Below are positions 26,328 to 35,958 of a stretch of DNA of 55,305 nucleotides, piece after piece. The notes below the pieces were generated by a model. The model saw nothing but the letters and a program-made list of their open reading frames with translations, searched no databases and was not told the origin of the DNA. A program made the position numbers and the translations under genes. This DNA comes from Lebetimonas natsushimae (GTDB taxonomy: Bacteria > Campylobacterota > Campylobacteria > Campylobacterales > Nautiliaceae), in the NCBI RefSeq assembly GCF_002335445.1, contig NZ_BDME01000006.1:155528-210832 (forward strand). Direction: 5' to 3'. Numbering within the stretch: the first letter of the stretch is position 1; each line of letters begins with the position of its first letter.

Positions 26328-26915
26328 TTACTCTTCTATATACTTAAATTTATAATATGCTTTTTTAAGTTCAGCAATTGACTGAATCAAAACAATAATA
26401 AATGCCCAAATCATTGTAGATTTTATAATCCATCTGCAGCAAAGTCCCCCCGGATCGCCTGAGCGTTCATGCATTTCATAACTCATCTGCACAAAAGGGA
26501 TAGCCTCCACCACTATCAGTGTGGCCAAAGGCACTACAAAAAATATAATTGTTATTATTTGAATAACCGCTTTCACTTTAGGTGAAAATTTATCATAAAA
26601 AATATCCACCCTTACATGTTTATCCCTTGCAAGAGTATATGCAATTGAAAAAAGAAATGTTATGTCAAACAAATGCCATTCAAGTTCCTGCATTGCAATA
26701 CTACCGCCATGCCAAAGCTTTCTTGCAATTACATCATAACTAACTATCAGAGTCATCAAAATGAGTGTAACAACCGAAATAATCATAAAAAATTTACTGA
26801 GATTTTCCGCCAATAAATCAATTTTTGGAATAAAAGACAAAATAATTACACTTATCATTGTGGCTAATATTGTATAATCAATATAATTGCTCAAATTCGA
26901 TAAAAAATCCATCAT
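26328..26915 (-). CDS. dctQ: TRAP transporter small permease
   Basis: The 195-residue DctQ-type subunit with four helices. ARKLWHGGSIAMQELEWHL and ARDKHVRVDI are family motifs. GGAGAAAAAA precedes the ATG. It follows murF by 10 bases and belongs to the ddl-acyP-murF transcript or a promoter inside murF. Confidence 0.9.
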   Translation of the reverse strand: MMDFLSNLSNYIDYTILATMISVIILSFIPKIDLLAENLSKFFMIISVVTLILMTLIVSYDVIARKLWHGGSIAMQELEWHLFDITFLFSIAYTLARDKHVRVDIFYDKFSPKVKAVIQIITIIFFVVPLATLIVVEAIPFVQMSYEMHERSGDPGGLCCRWIIKSTMIWAFIIVLIQSIAELKKAYYKFKYIEE

Positions 26916-26925
26916 TTTTTTCTCC

Positions 26926-28335
26926 TTACAAATATTCAGGGAAATCGTTACTAAATAAAATCAAATCGCTGGGTTTTGTAATTTCTGATAAAACTTTTTC
27001 TAAGTTTTTTTTGTTTTTTAAAACAATTTTTTCAATAGTTATATTGCTGCAGAGTATCTTCCTGTTAGTTTCTCCGGTAATTATTGCAATATCAAAAACC
27101 TGATTTATTTTTTTAGCCAGTTTTTCATTCATCTCTTTTGTCCCCTCCAGTATTCCAGGGGTAACAATTATTTTTCTACCCTTATAATCATTAACTAATT
27201 CAAAACTTTTTAGCATCCCTTCAATATTTCCGTTAAAACTATCATCAATAATAATTTTTCCGCCGGCTTCTATTTTTTGAAGTCTGTGGGGCACACTTTC
27301 TAATTTTAGCACTTTTAATTTTAATTTTTCAATACCTTTTATAAATTCTAATGCATTAAACACGGCAAGTGTTACATTTATTACATTAAATTCACCCAAA
27401 ATTGGAGCCTTAAAATGATGAATTTCACCGTCGATTTCAACATCCCATTCTATTCCGTCAAGGCTTGATTTTACATTTTTTATTTTATCTTTAATCGCAA
27501 CTACTTTATCATTATCAATTTTTTCATAAGAAAATCCTTTTTTGAGTTTAGGGCTCTCAAATATTTCGTATTTTGTTTTTTTAATATTTTCTAAACTTTT
27601 AAAATATTCTATATGTTGTGGGCCTATTTTTCCTAAGATGGAATATTCATTTTCTAAAAATTTAACAATTTCCCTTATATCTCCCCTCTCCCTGGCTCCT
27701 GCTTCTGTAATATAAATTTGGGTATCTTCGGGAAGTTTTGTATTGATATCTAAAACTATGCCCTTCAAAGTGTTAACACTTCTTGGTGTTTTATAAGTTT
27801 TGAAATCTTCATTTAACAATTGATATAAAAAGTTTTTAATGGAAGTTTTTCCATAACTTGCAGTTATTGCAATAATAGTGGGGTTTATTTTATTCAACCT
27901 TTCTTTTGCTTTTTTCTTATATCCTATAAACAATGTATATTCAATAATTTCAGCAATAATCATACTCAAAATTAAAACTGTTAAAACCCCGATACCCGGA
28001 TTTATTTTAAGTTTATAAATAAAAAGCAGGTTTAAAGTTTCCAAAAAACCTAAAATTAAGAAAAATCTTTTAACTCTTTTTGTAATATCCAGACCTTTTG
28101 TTCTCTTAGACCACAAAGCCAATGCAGGAATTAATCCAAAAAAGAGATAAATCCAAAAAAATTTATAAGCCACAATATATGTTACAACAGGCACTACAAA
28201 ATAAATTAAATGCCAAAGAGGTTTATGAAAATGGAATATAATCCTTTTTACTTTATAGTTATACCATTGAAGGACGGTTATTAAATAATACCCCAAAATA
28301 TAAGCCGTTATAAAATTCACTATCAATTGAAACAT
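26926..28335 (-). CDS. murF: MurF-type UDP-MurNAc-tripeptide:D-Ala-D-Ala ligase with N-terminal membrane domain
   Basis: Adds D-Ala-D-Ala to the peptidoglycan precursor. Five or so hydrophobic segments occupy residues 1-140. The catalytic part begins at 150 with the ATP-binding ITASYGKTS, TEAGARERGDI, IGPQHIEYF and IIIDDSFNGN. The membrane-domain form is known in Campylobacter and Helicobacter. It has 469 residues. It follows ddl and acylphosphatase, so the two successive D-Ala-D-Ala steps are encoded together. AAGGGCTGAA lies before ATG. Confidence 0.9.
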   Translation of the reverse strand: MFQLIVNFITAYILGYYLITVLQWYNYKVKRIIFHFHKPLWHLIYFVVPVVTYIVAYKFFWIYLFFGLIPALALWSKRTKGLDITKRVKRFFLILGFLETLNLLFIYKLKINPGIGVLTVLILSMIIAEIIEYTLFIGYKKKAKERLNKINPTIIAITASYGKTSIKNFLYQLLNEDFKTYKTPRSVNTLKGIVLDINTKLPEDTQIYITEAGARERGDIREIVKFLENEYSILGKIGPQHIEYFKSLENIKKTKYEIFESPKLKKGFSYEKIDNDKVVAIKDKIKNVKSSLDGIEWDVEIDGEIHHFKAPILGEFNVINVTLAVFNALEFIKGIEKLKLKVLKLESVPHRLQKIEAGGKIIIDDSFNGNIEGMLKSFELVNDYKGRKIIVTPGILEGTKEMNEKLAKKINQVFDIAIITGETNRKILCSNITIEKIVLKNKKNLEKVLSEITKPSDLILFSNDFPEYL

Positions 28336-28343
28336 TTCAGCCC

Positions 28344-28613
28344 TTAATATCTTATTTCAAAATCATTAAATTTGATATCCGGAATTTGCTCATATTCAAT
28401 ATTCTCAACAAATGAATAAGGCGAGCCCTCTTTTAAAATTTCTATAAACTCTTTTAATCTGTTTTCGTTTTCAATATTCGTAACCGCTTCAACTTTTCCG
28501 TCGGGCAAGTTTTTGACATAACCTTTAAATCCTCTTTTTTTAGCATTCTCACTTACAAATCTTCTATACCATACCCCCTGCACTTTTCCGGAAACTAAAA
28601 ACTTATAAGTCAT
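28344..28613 (-). CDS. acyP: Acylphosphatase
   Basis: An 89-residue acylphosphatase that hydrolyses acyl phosphates such as carbamoyl or 1,3-bisphosphoglycerate. The catalytic loop VSGKVQGVWYRRF holds the phosphate-binding Arg, and VKNLPDGKVEA the catalytic Asn. Its start overlaps the ddl stop and it is 8 bases before murF. Why it lies between two peptidoglycan genes is unclear. Confidence 0.92.
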   Translation of the reverse strand: MTYKFLVSGKVQGVWYRRFVSENAKKRGFKGYVKNLPDGKVEAVTNIENENRLKEFIEILKEGSPYSFVENIEYEQIPDIKFNDFEIRY

Positions 28614-29647
28614 TATTTCCCTTTTGCCATTTGGATTTTATTTATATATTGATAATCTATTACAATATCTTCCTCCAATGTCACACTATCAGCAAGCAAT
28701 TCCAATTTATTTTCAAAATCATCAAACAAATAATTCGCCAGACTTCCAGGGATTGGATTAATTTCATTAAGATAAATAATACCATCCTTTTCAAAAAAAT
28801 CGCATCTGATTAGAGCATTTTTAAATATTGTGTTATATATTTTTGTAAAATTTTCTTTTATTTTTAATTCTATATTTTGGTCAATATTTTTTAATGTCAT
28901 ATTCTTTCTACTAAAATCTAAATATTTTTTCTCGAAATCAAGATAATCTTTTTTTTCCACTTTTTCTATTTTTGAAAAAATATATTCTTCATCTGCCAAA
29001 AATCCTGCCAGATTATATTCATTGATACCTTCAATAAAAGGCTCCACTATTATCAAATCGTCAAATTCGCTTGCCACATCAAAAGCATAATTAAGTTCAT
29101 CCTGATTTTTTGCAATGCTAACCCCTATACTGCTGCCAAGACGTGCAGGTTTTACAATTATTGGAAAATCAAATTTTGTTTTTGGGGAATTTATTATTTC
29201 ATAATCTATAATTTCAACCCCTATTTCCCTTGCATAAGCCTTTGTTAAAACTTTATTGTAACTAATAGCACTGGCTTCGGTATTCGGAGTAATTGCCTTG
29301 ATTTTAAAAAATTCTAACATCCCCGGAATTTTTCCATCTTCCCCGTCTCTTCCGTGCACTAAATTTATGGCAACATCAAAATCCACTTTTTCTTCTTTTT
29401 TCAAAAGTCCTTTTTTATAAAAAAATCCGCCCTTTTTAATTTCAAGTTTTACAGCTTTTTTGTATTCTCCGCTTGCAAAATATTTACTTTTCATATCCTC
29501 TTTTTCAATAAGATAAAAATCCCTGTATTTATCAATAAAAAGGAATTTTAAATTGTTCTTTTTAATTTTATCTTTTAGTGTTATTGCACTAACTATTGAA
29601 ATTTCATGTTCGAAACTGCTGCCGCCAAATAAAACTAAAAAAGTCAT
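28613..29647 (-). CDS. ddl: D-alanine--D-alanine ligase
   Basis: A 344-residue ATP-grasp enzyme making D-Ala-D-Ala. The N-terminus LVLFGGSSFEHEISI, VHGRDGEDGKIPGML, KPARLGSSIGVS and the C-terminal LNEINPIPGSL are hallmark blocks. Start ATG overlaps the ruvA stop (ATGA). Confidence 0.95.
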   Translation of the reverse strand: MTFLVLFGGSSFEHEISIVSAITLKDKIKKNNLKFLFIDKYRDFYLIEKEDMKSKYFASGEYKKAVKLEIKKGGFFYKKGLLKKEEKVDFDVAINLVHGRDGEDGKIPGMLEFFKIKAITPNTEASAISYNKVLTKAYAREIGVEIIDYEIINSPKTKFDFPIIVKPARLGSSIGVSIAKNQDELNYAFDVASEFDDLIIVEPFIEGINEYNLAGFLADEEYIFSKIEKVEKKDYLDFEKKYLDFSRKNMTLKNIDQNIELKIKENFTKIYNTIFKNALIRCDFFEKDGIIYLNEINPIPGSLANYLFDDFENKLELLADSVTLEEDIVIDYQYINKIQMAKGK

Positions 29648-30186
29648 TTTACTCCTTTGCTAAGTCTTTTTAAAGCCTCTTTTATTATCTCTTCAACACT
29701 TCCATTAAGTCCGCTTAAAGCAGTTAAAATATCTTTTTTATTAAATCCCAAATTTTCAAGTGCTATAAGTGCTTGAGATTTGTTTGAATCAATATTCTCA
29801 ATTTCAAATTCACTCATTTCCATAAGGATTCTTTTTGCGCTTTTAGGACCGATTCCAGGCACTTTTTTAAGTGCATCAATATTTTTAGTTGAAATTATAT
29901 CCATAAAACTTTCAGGTGTATATGTTGAACATATTGCCAAAGCTACCTTCGGCCCGACCCCGTTTAATTTTATTAAATTATCAAATAGTTTTTTTTCATT
30001 TTTATTTAAAAAACCGTATAAAGTATATTCATTTTCCTTAATTATTTCGGTTATATAATAAATTCCGTCTTTTGCCATTGAATAAGTCATCATACTTACA
30101 TTAATCTCATATATTACTCCATTTACATCTAATAAAATTTTTCCATTTTCTTTTTCAAAAACATTACCCTTTAGAGCTGCTATCAT
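29644..30186 (-). CDS. ruvA: Holliday junction DNA helicase subunit RuvA
   Basis: 180 residues, with an OB-fold (residues 1-60), helix-hairpin-helix repeats (LNGVGPKVALAI, VPGIGPKSAKRIL) and a C-terminal RuvB-binding domain (ALIALENLGFNKKDI). Acts with RuvB in branch migration; ruvB is not present. The start overlaps the fapA-like gene by 23 bases. Confidence 0.95.
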   Translation of the reverse strand: MIAALKGNVFEKENGKILLDVNGVIYEINVSMMTYSMAKDGIYYITEIIKENEYTLYGFLNKNEKKLFDNLIKLNGVGPKVALAICSTYTPESFMDIISTKNIDALKKVPGIGPKSAKRILMEMSEFEIENIDSNKSQALIALENLGFNKKDILTALSGLNGSVEEIIKEALKRLSKGVK

Positions 30187-32053
30187 TATTGTCCTTTATA
30201 CGAATTTTTACAATTTTATACGCATCTCCAAAATCCTTGAGTTTAAATCCGCAAGCTCCTTCATTCCCTTTGGTGTCATAAGTTAATTTAATTGGCGGTT
30301 CGATTAAGTCAAATTCTATTCTGTTATAAGATGTCCAGGGAGAAAATGAAATAATTTTTGCTAGAAGCACTATATTTTGGAATTTATCGATAGTTTCTTC
30401 TAATTCATTTATTTCCCTTTTTAATTCTTCGATTTTTTCTTTGATTTCAAGTGTTTTTTCTTTAAAAAGTTGATATTCTTTAATTTTTTTTATGATAGTT
30501 GGAGAAGTGTTAATTCCTTTAGATTTGTTTTCTAAATACAATTTCTTAAGTTCATTTATAGAATTTTTATTTTCTTTTAAAATTTTTACTTTTTTATTGT
30601 ATTCCTCAACATTTATTCTTAATTCCCTTTTTATTTCTTCTAATTTTTTTTGAAACTTTTCTATATCAGTTTCGCCCAGCACTTTTGCAGGTGCTATGGC
30701 TAATTTATTTTCGCTTCCCTTAATTTCATGTATTTTTATCTCTTCCAACGCATAACACGTTAAATGTGAACCTAAAAGTTCTATTTCAACATTTTTTGCA
30801 TAAATTTCACCTCCGATAACCTGAGAAATTATTACTTTATTTGCTTTTACTATACCACCCTCTAATCTTGTTATTTTCAGTTCATCAGCTTCTATATATC
30901 CCTTATGTATATTAATTTCAGCTTTTTTGGCATATATTTTACTTTTTTTATGGGTTTGTCCCATTATTTGCAGATTTTTTGCTTTAATTTTTGCTGAATT
31001 ACCCACATTCCCTCTTACAATTAAAGTTGTGGTTTCAACAATTGTATTATCACCTATCGCTTCTTTTAAAGCATCTGATTCTTTTACATCAATTTTAATA
31101 TCATTCTCTTCAGCACCTTCTACATTTCCTGTTTTGATATTTATCTGTTTTATTTCAATTTCATCTTTAATAGTGTAAATATCATTTTCTTGATATAAAT
31201 AACCGTTTTTTAATGCAATAAAAACAATCTTTTCATCATTCTCTTCTTTTTTTATCGTTTTTTTATCAAAACCGATATTCGGAATTTCAAAATCTTTAAC
31301 TTTTTCTACAAGAATGATTTTACCTTTGCAATTTCTTCCGTTTTTACCCGGTTTTGGCTTTTTTATCTCTATTAAGATTTCATCTTTTTTTACTGGATAA
31401 ATCAATTCCTTTTTTATCGAAGTTTCATTTCTTTTATAATGGTAAATTATTTCACCTTGGATGGTAGGGATTTCATCAAGCCCTTTACATAATAAAATTT
31501 CCTCTTCTTTTTCCAATGAACCGATAATTCTTAACTTTGCAGCAATTTTCTCAACAGACATATTCATTTCTTCATCAAATAAATCAATTAAAAGTCCGCT
31601 TTTTACTTTCTTTTTGTTTAATTCATTTTTTAATTTACTAAAATCCACATTGATCAATAAAGATTTGGGTGAAATAATAAATTTCGCCTCAGTGAATTTA
31701 TTATTTATTTCCATATCTCCTATTAATTCAAAATCGTTAATTTCATATTGTTTTATTTCAATTTCATAAACCTGTTTTATTTCATTTTTCTCATTTCTTA
31801 AAAATGTTTCATCCCTTAAAAAAATTTTAGATTCATCATCGACTTCAACAAACTCAGGATCATGTTCCGTTTTGATAAATGTTTTAATATTTAAAATATC
31901 AAAATCTAAAGAGGAAAGGGGTATATTATAATCTTTTGAAACTTTTAAAAGAATGTTGTTGACATTTTCTACCCTAACAATAAGAGGTAAAGCTTCTGTA
32001 TTTTTTTTATTTTTTTCTTTCTTTTCTTTTTTTAAAAAATCAAAAAGCCCCAT
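30164..32053 (-). CDS. FapA-like (DUF342) polymerisation-domain protein
   Basis: About 629 residues. A leading GLFDFLKK, then a beta-rich DUF342 region with repeats such as IKAKNLQIMGQ and KVIISQVIGGEIYAKNVEI that form a beta-helix. Residues about 470-560 form a long coiled coil. The family is placed near cell-polarity or cell-division and flagellar functions in some bacteria; the role here is not known. I chose ATG at 32053 because the frame extends 9 codons further without a ribosome site. It is divergent from murJ and overlaps ruvA. Confidence 0.82.
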   Translation of the reverse strand: MGLFDFLKKEKKEKNKKNTEALPLIVRVENVNNILLKVSKDYNIPLSSLDFDILNIKTFIKTEHDPEFVEVDDESKIFLRDETFLRNEKNEIKQVYEIEIKQYEINDFELIGDMEINNKFTEAKFIISPKSLLINVDFSKLKNELNKKKVKSGLLIDLFDEEMNMSVEKIAAKLRIIGSLEKEEEILLCKGLDEIPTIQGEIIYHYKRNETSIKKELIYPVKKDEILIEIKKPKPGKNGRNCKGKIILVEKVKDFEIPNIGFDKKTIKKEENDEKIVFIALKNGYLYQENDIYTIKDEIEIKQINIKTGNVEGAEENDIKIDVKESDALKEAIGDNTIVETTTLIVRGNVGNSAKIKAKNLQIMGQTHKKSKIYAKKAEINIHKGYIEADELKITRLEGGIVKANKVIISQVIGGEIYAKNVEIELLGSHLTCYALEEIKIHEIKGSENKLAIAPAKVLGETDIEKFQKKLEEIKRELRINVEEYNKKVKILKENKNSINELKKLYLENKSKGINTSPTIIKKIKEYQLFKEKTLEIKEKIEELKREINELEETIDKFQNIVLLAKIISFSPWTSYNRIEFDLIEPPIKLTYDTKGNEGACGFKLKDFGDAYKIVKIRIKDNNDSSSKG

Positions 32054-32066
32054 AATTGACCTTTTT

Positions 32067-32075
32067 TGATATAAT
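32067..32075 (+). promoter_or_regulatory. Extended -10 of murJ
   Basis: TGATATAAT within TTTGATATAAT. The -10 ends 7 bases before the murJ ATG, so transcription would begin at or next to the ATG (leaderless). Confidence 0.6.
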
Positions 32076-32082
32076 GGCATTT

Positions 32083-33468
32083 ATGATAAAAGCAATAATA
32101 ATCAATTTTTTAGGAATATTCAATTCAAGAATACTGGGCTTTATAAGGGATTTGTTAAACGCTTCTATACTGGGGGCCAATATATATTCTGATATTTTTT
32201 TTGTTGCTTTCAAATTTCCTAACCTTTTTAGACGAATTTTTGCGGAAGGGGCTTTTACACAAAGTTTTCTTCCAAGTTTAGCTAAATCAAAAGAAAAAGC
32301 TCGTTTTGCTTTTTTAATATTCTTTAAATTTTTTATTATTATACTTATTTTAAGCTTAATTGTCACGATTTTTAGGGATTTTATTACCGATATTTTAGCA
32401 TATGGATTTGATAAGACAGCCAAAAAAATAGCTTCACCTCTTATAGCAATCAATTTCTGGTATTTAGATTTAATATTTATAGTAACATTTCTTGCAAGCC
32501 TGCTTCAATACAAAAACCATTTTGCAGTAACTGCCTTTTCAACAGCCCTACTAAACATTTCTTTAATTTCTGCCTTATTAATATCAAAAAATTTTACAAA
32601 AGAAAAAATTATATGGTATTTAAGTTTCGCAGTAATTATTGGGGGAATAGCCCAGGTAATTGCACACCTGATAGTTGCAAAAAAGAAAAAAATATTAAAA
32701 TTATTATACGTTGGCTATAAAAAGAAAGTTAAAGTTGATACAAATGAATTTAACAAGCATTTCCTACCTTCAGTCTTTGGTAATTCCACAGCACACATCT
32801 CAGCATTTCTTGATACCTGGCTTGCCACTTTTTTGATAGCTGGAAGTATAAGCTATCTTTATTATGCGAATAGACTTTTTCAGCTTCCGTTTGCACTTTT
32901 TGTAATAGCGACTTCAACTGTATTTTTCCCAAAAATCACAAAACTTTTACATTCAGACAAAGAAAAAGAAGCCATGGAAATGATGAAAAAAATATTTTGG
33001 ATACTTTTATATCTTCTTATTTTAGCTACAATCGTCGGAATTGCCGATTCCAAAGAAATAGTCAAAGTCCTGTTCGAAAGAGGCGCATTTACCCATAATG
33101 ATACAATAATGACCTCTAATGTTTTAACAATGTATCTAATAGGTTTAATTCCTTATGGCATAAGCAAACTGTTTTCAAGTTATCTATATGCGACACACAG
33201 ACATTTAAAAGCGGCAAAATTTTCAGCAATAGCACTCGGAGGTAATATAGTTTTTTCAATAATACTTATTTTTCCCCTTAAAGTTTACGGACTGGCTCTA
33301 TCAAGCAGTATTGCAGGCATAATTATGCTGTTTTTATATATAAAAGAACTCTCTTTTAAACTGTTTTTTAGTTTTTTTGAAAAGAAATATCTCTTTTATT
33401 TGATATTATGTATAACTATAAGTATAATTGCTGCTATAATTTTTAAAAAATTTCTTTTACTATTTTAA
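32083..33468 (+). CDS. murJ: Lipid II flippase MurJ
   Basis: A 461-residue, 13-14 helix flippase that carries lipid II across the membrane. The start IKAIIINFLGIFNSRILGFIRD with FKFPNLFRRIFAEGAFTQ is diagnostic for MurJ/MviN. The reading frame runs back to TTG at 32056, but ATG at 32083 is in the normal place for the family. No ribosome binding site lies upstream, in keeping with a leaderless message. It leads murJ-cysS-pyrD-peptidase, all with small gaps. Confidence 0.93.
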   Translation: MIKAIIINFLGIFNSRILGFIRDLLNASILGANIYSDIFFVAFKFPNLFRRIFAEGAFTQSFLPSLAKSKEKARFAFLIFFKFFIIILILSLIVTIFRDFITDILAYGFDKTAKKIASPLIAINFWYLDLIFIVTFLASLLQYKNHFAVTAFSTALLNISLISALLISKNFTKEKIIWYLSFAVIIGGIAQVIAHLIVAKKKKILKLLYVGYKKKVKVDTNEFNKHFLPSVFGNSTAHISAFLDTWLATFLIAGSISYLYYANRLFQLPFALFVIATSTVFFPKITKLLHSDKEKEAMEMMKKIFWILLYLLILATIVGIADSKEIVKVLFERGAFTHNDTIMTSNVLTMYLIGLIPYGISKLFSSYLYATHRHLKAAKFSAIALGGNIVFSIILIFPLKVYGLALSSSIAGIIMLFLYIKELSFKLFFSFFEKKYLFYLILCITISIIAAIIFKKFLLLF

Positions 33469-33477
33469 AGGAGAAAA

Positions 33478-34875
33478 ATGAAAATATATGATTCACATTT
33501 AAAAGAAAAAGTCGAATTTAAACCAGTTAAAAATAAGGAAGTCAGAATTTATGTATGCGGTCCTACTGTTTATGATGATGCACATTTGGGCCATGCCAGA
33601 AGTTCTATCAGCTTTGATTTACTAAGAAGGACGCTTATTGCTCTTGGATATAAAGTAACTTTTGTTAAAAATTTTACAGATATAGATGATAAAATTATCA
33701 ACAAAATGAATGCTACCGGAAAAAGTTTAAAAGAAATTACAGACCATTATATAAATTCTTATCTCAAAGATATGGAAGCGCTTAATATAAAAAGGGCCGA
33801 TATAGAACCAAAAGCTACTGAAACTCTTGAAGAAATGTTTGAACTAATAAATAAACTTATTGAAAACGGATGCACCTATACCTTGCCAAACGGAGATATT
33901 TACTTTGACACTTCAAAAGATCCAGAGTACTGCACTCTTTCAAATAAATGCCAAGACGATGAGAATGTTCACAGGGTTGATACTGAAGGTAAAAAAAATC
34001 CAAGGGATTTTGCCTTGTGGAAAGCTTGCAAAGGCGAAGGTGATGTATGTTTTGATTCGCCTTTCGGAAGCGGAAGACCCGGCTGGCATTTGGAATGCTC
34101 AGCTATGATCAAAAAACATATAGCCTACCCTGATACTGAATATCAGATAGATATACACGGAGGCGGGGCAGATCTGTTTTTTCCACATCATGAAAACGAA
34201 GAGGCTCAAACTTGGTGTGCATATAAACAACACCTGGCAAAACACTGGATGCACAACGGATTTGTAACAATAAACGGTGAAAAAATGAGTAAATCTTTAG
34301 GAAACAGTTTTTTTGTAAAAGATGCCTTAAAACATTATCCCGGAGAAGTTTTAAGATTTTATTTAATGGGTACACATTATAGGGCTCCGCTTAATTTCAG
34401 TGAAGAAGATTTAATTGCAAGTAAAAAAAGGCTTGATAAATTATACAGACTAAAAAAAAGAGTTTATGGAATTACCAAAAAACAGCCCGACATTGATTTT
34501 GAAAAAAAACTGCTTGAAGCTATGAGCGATGATTTAAATATTTCAAAAGCATTAGCAGTTGTAGACGAATTTGTAAAAGACGCAAATGAAGGACTTGATA
34601 AAAATCCTAAAGACAAAGTCTTAAAACAAAAAATAGCAAGCAATATTGAATTTATTGACAAACTTCTTGGAGTCGGCGGAAGTGATGCTTATGAATATTT
34701 CCAAAGCGGAATCGATGAAAAAACTAAACAAAAAATAAATGAATTAATAGAAAAAAGAAATGAAGCAAAAAAAGAAAAAAATTATGAATTAGCGGATAAA
34801 ATAAGGGAAGAGTTAAAGAAAATGGGAATTCAGATTCAAGACACCCCAAACGGTACAGTATGGGAAAAAATTTAA
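33478..34875 (+). CDS. cysS: Cysteinyl-tRNA synthetase
   Basis: A 465-residue class I enzyme charging tRNA-Cys. The HIGH motif is HLGH (DAHLGHARSS), KMSKS is EKMSKSLGN, and the zinc-binding CGPTVYDDAH and HLECSAMIKKH..DIHGGGADL..HHENE blocks are present. AAAGGAGAAAA precedes ATG. Confidence 0.95.
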   Translation: MKIYDSHLKEKVEFKPVKNKEVRIYVCGPTVYDDAHLGHARSSISFDLLRRTLIALGYKVTFVKNFTDIDDKIINKMNATGKSLKEITDHYINSYLKDMEALNIKRADIEPKATETLEEMFELINKLIENGCTYTLPNGDIYFDTSKDPEYCTLSNKCQDDENVHRVDTEGKKNPRDFALWKACKGEGDVCFDSPFGSGRPGWHLECSAMIKKHIAYPDTEYQIDIHGGGADLFFPHHENEEAQTWCAYKQHLAKHWMHNGFVTINGEKMSKSLGNSFFVKDALKHYPGEVLRFYLMGTHYRAPLNFSEEDLIASKKRLDKLYRLKKRVYGITKKQPDIDFEKKLLEAMSDDLNISKALAVVDEFVKDANEGLDKNPKDKVLKQKIASNIEFIDKLLGVGGSDAYEYFQSGIDEKTKQKINELIEKRNEAKKEKNYELADKIREELKKMGIQIQDTPNGTVWEKI

Positions 34876-34884
34876 AGGACTAAC

Positions 34885-35958
34885 ATGGATATATTTAAAG
34901 CAATAAAACCACTTATCTACAAAACTGACCCCGAATTCGCCCACAATGCGGTAGAAACTATATTTAGGACTGCCAGAAGATGTCCTTTCTTTTTTAATCC
35001 TTTAATTAAAAAAAACTTTATTGACGATCCTATTTTAAATCAAAAAATATGGGACTTAGAATTCAAAAACCCTGTAGGCGTTGCCGCGGGATTTGATAAA
35101 AACGCCACTATGATAAGTGCCTGGCCTGCATTAGGATTCGGATGGGGCGAAATCGGTGCTGTAACTCCTAAACCACAGCCCGGAAATGAAAAACCGAGGG
35201 CCTGGAGACATGTCGAACAAGAAGCTGTACAAAATGCATACGGTTTTAATAATGAGGGAGTTAAAGTAATAAAAGAAAGATTATCAAAAATATATCCTTT
35301 TATTTTACCGATTGCAGCAAATATAGGTAAAAATAAAACCACCCCGGAAGAAAGGGCAATTGAAGATTATAAAATTCTGGTAAAAGAGCTTAAAGATGTA
35401 GTCGATTTTTTTGTGATTAATATTTCTTCACCCAATACACCAAATTTAAGAAATTTATTAAACGAAGAATTTATAGATAATCTATTTAAAGAATTAAAAC
35501 CTATTACAAAAAAACCTATTCTTATTAAATTTTCCCCAGATATGGATGATACAGATATTATTAATCTTTCAAATATAAGCGTAGAAGCCGGGGCTGACGG
35601 AATAATAGCAACAAACACAACCGTTAATTATGATATTATAAACTCCCCTATAAAAAGAGGCGGAATTTCAGGCAAACCGCTTGCCGCAAGGAGTTTTGAA
35701 GTTTTAAGAATAATTGCAGGTGAAGTGTTTGGAAAAGTTCCGCTTATTAGCGTTGGAGGTATTGATTCAGCCGAGGAAGCTTATAAAAGAATAAGAATGG
35801 GTGCCAGCCTAATTCAAATCTATACTGCAATAATTTATAAGGGACCTGGAATAGTAAGGGAAATCAATAAAGGATTAATTGAACTTTTACAAAAAGATGG
35901 ATTTAATCATATAAATGAAGCTATCGGGGTAGATATTCCAAAAAAACTGAAAGGTTAA
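34885..35958 (+). CDS. pyrD: Dihydroorotate dehydrogenase (quinone), class 2
   Basis: Fourth step of pyrimidine synthesis, oxidising dihydroorotate with quinone as acceptor. The 357-residue protein has the N-terminal helical extension that docks to the membrane (FKAIKPLIYKTDPEFAHNA), NPVGVAAGFDKNA, the class 2 serine in ISSPNTPNLRN, and the FMN-binding SVGGIDSAEEAYKRIRMGAS. AAAGGAC lies before the ATG. Confidence 0.94.
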   Translation: MDIFKAIKPLIYKTDPEFAHNAVETIFRTARRCPFFFNPLIKKNFIDDPILNQKIWDLEFKNPVGVAAGFDKNATMISAWPALGFGWGEIGAVTPKPQPGNEKPRAWRHVEQEAVQNAYGFNNEGVKVIKERLSKIYPFILPIAANIGKNKTTPEERAIEDYKILVKELKDVVDFFVINISSPNTPNLRNLLNEEFIDNLFKELKPITKKPILIKFSPDMDDTDIINLSNISVEAGADGIIATNTTVNYDIINSPIKRGGISGKPLAARSFEVLRIIAGEVFGKVPLISVGGIDSAEEAYKRIRMGASLIQIYTAIIYKGPGIVREINKGLIELLQKDGFNHINEAIGVDIPKKLKG

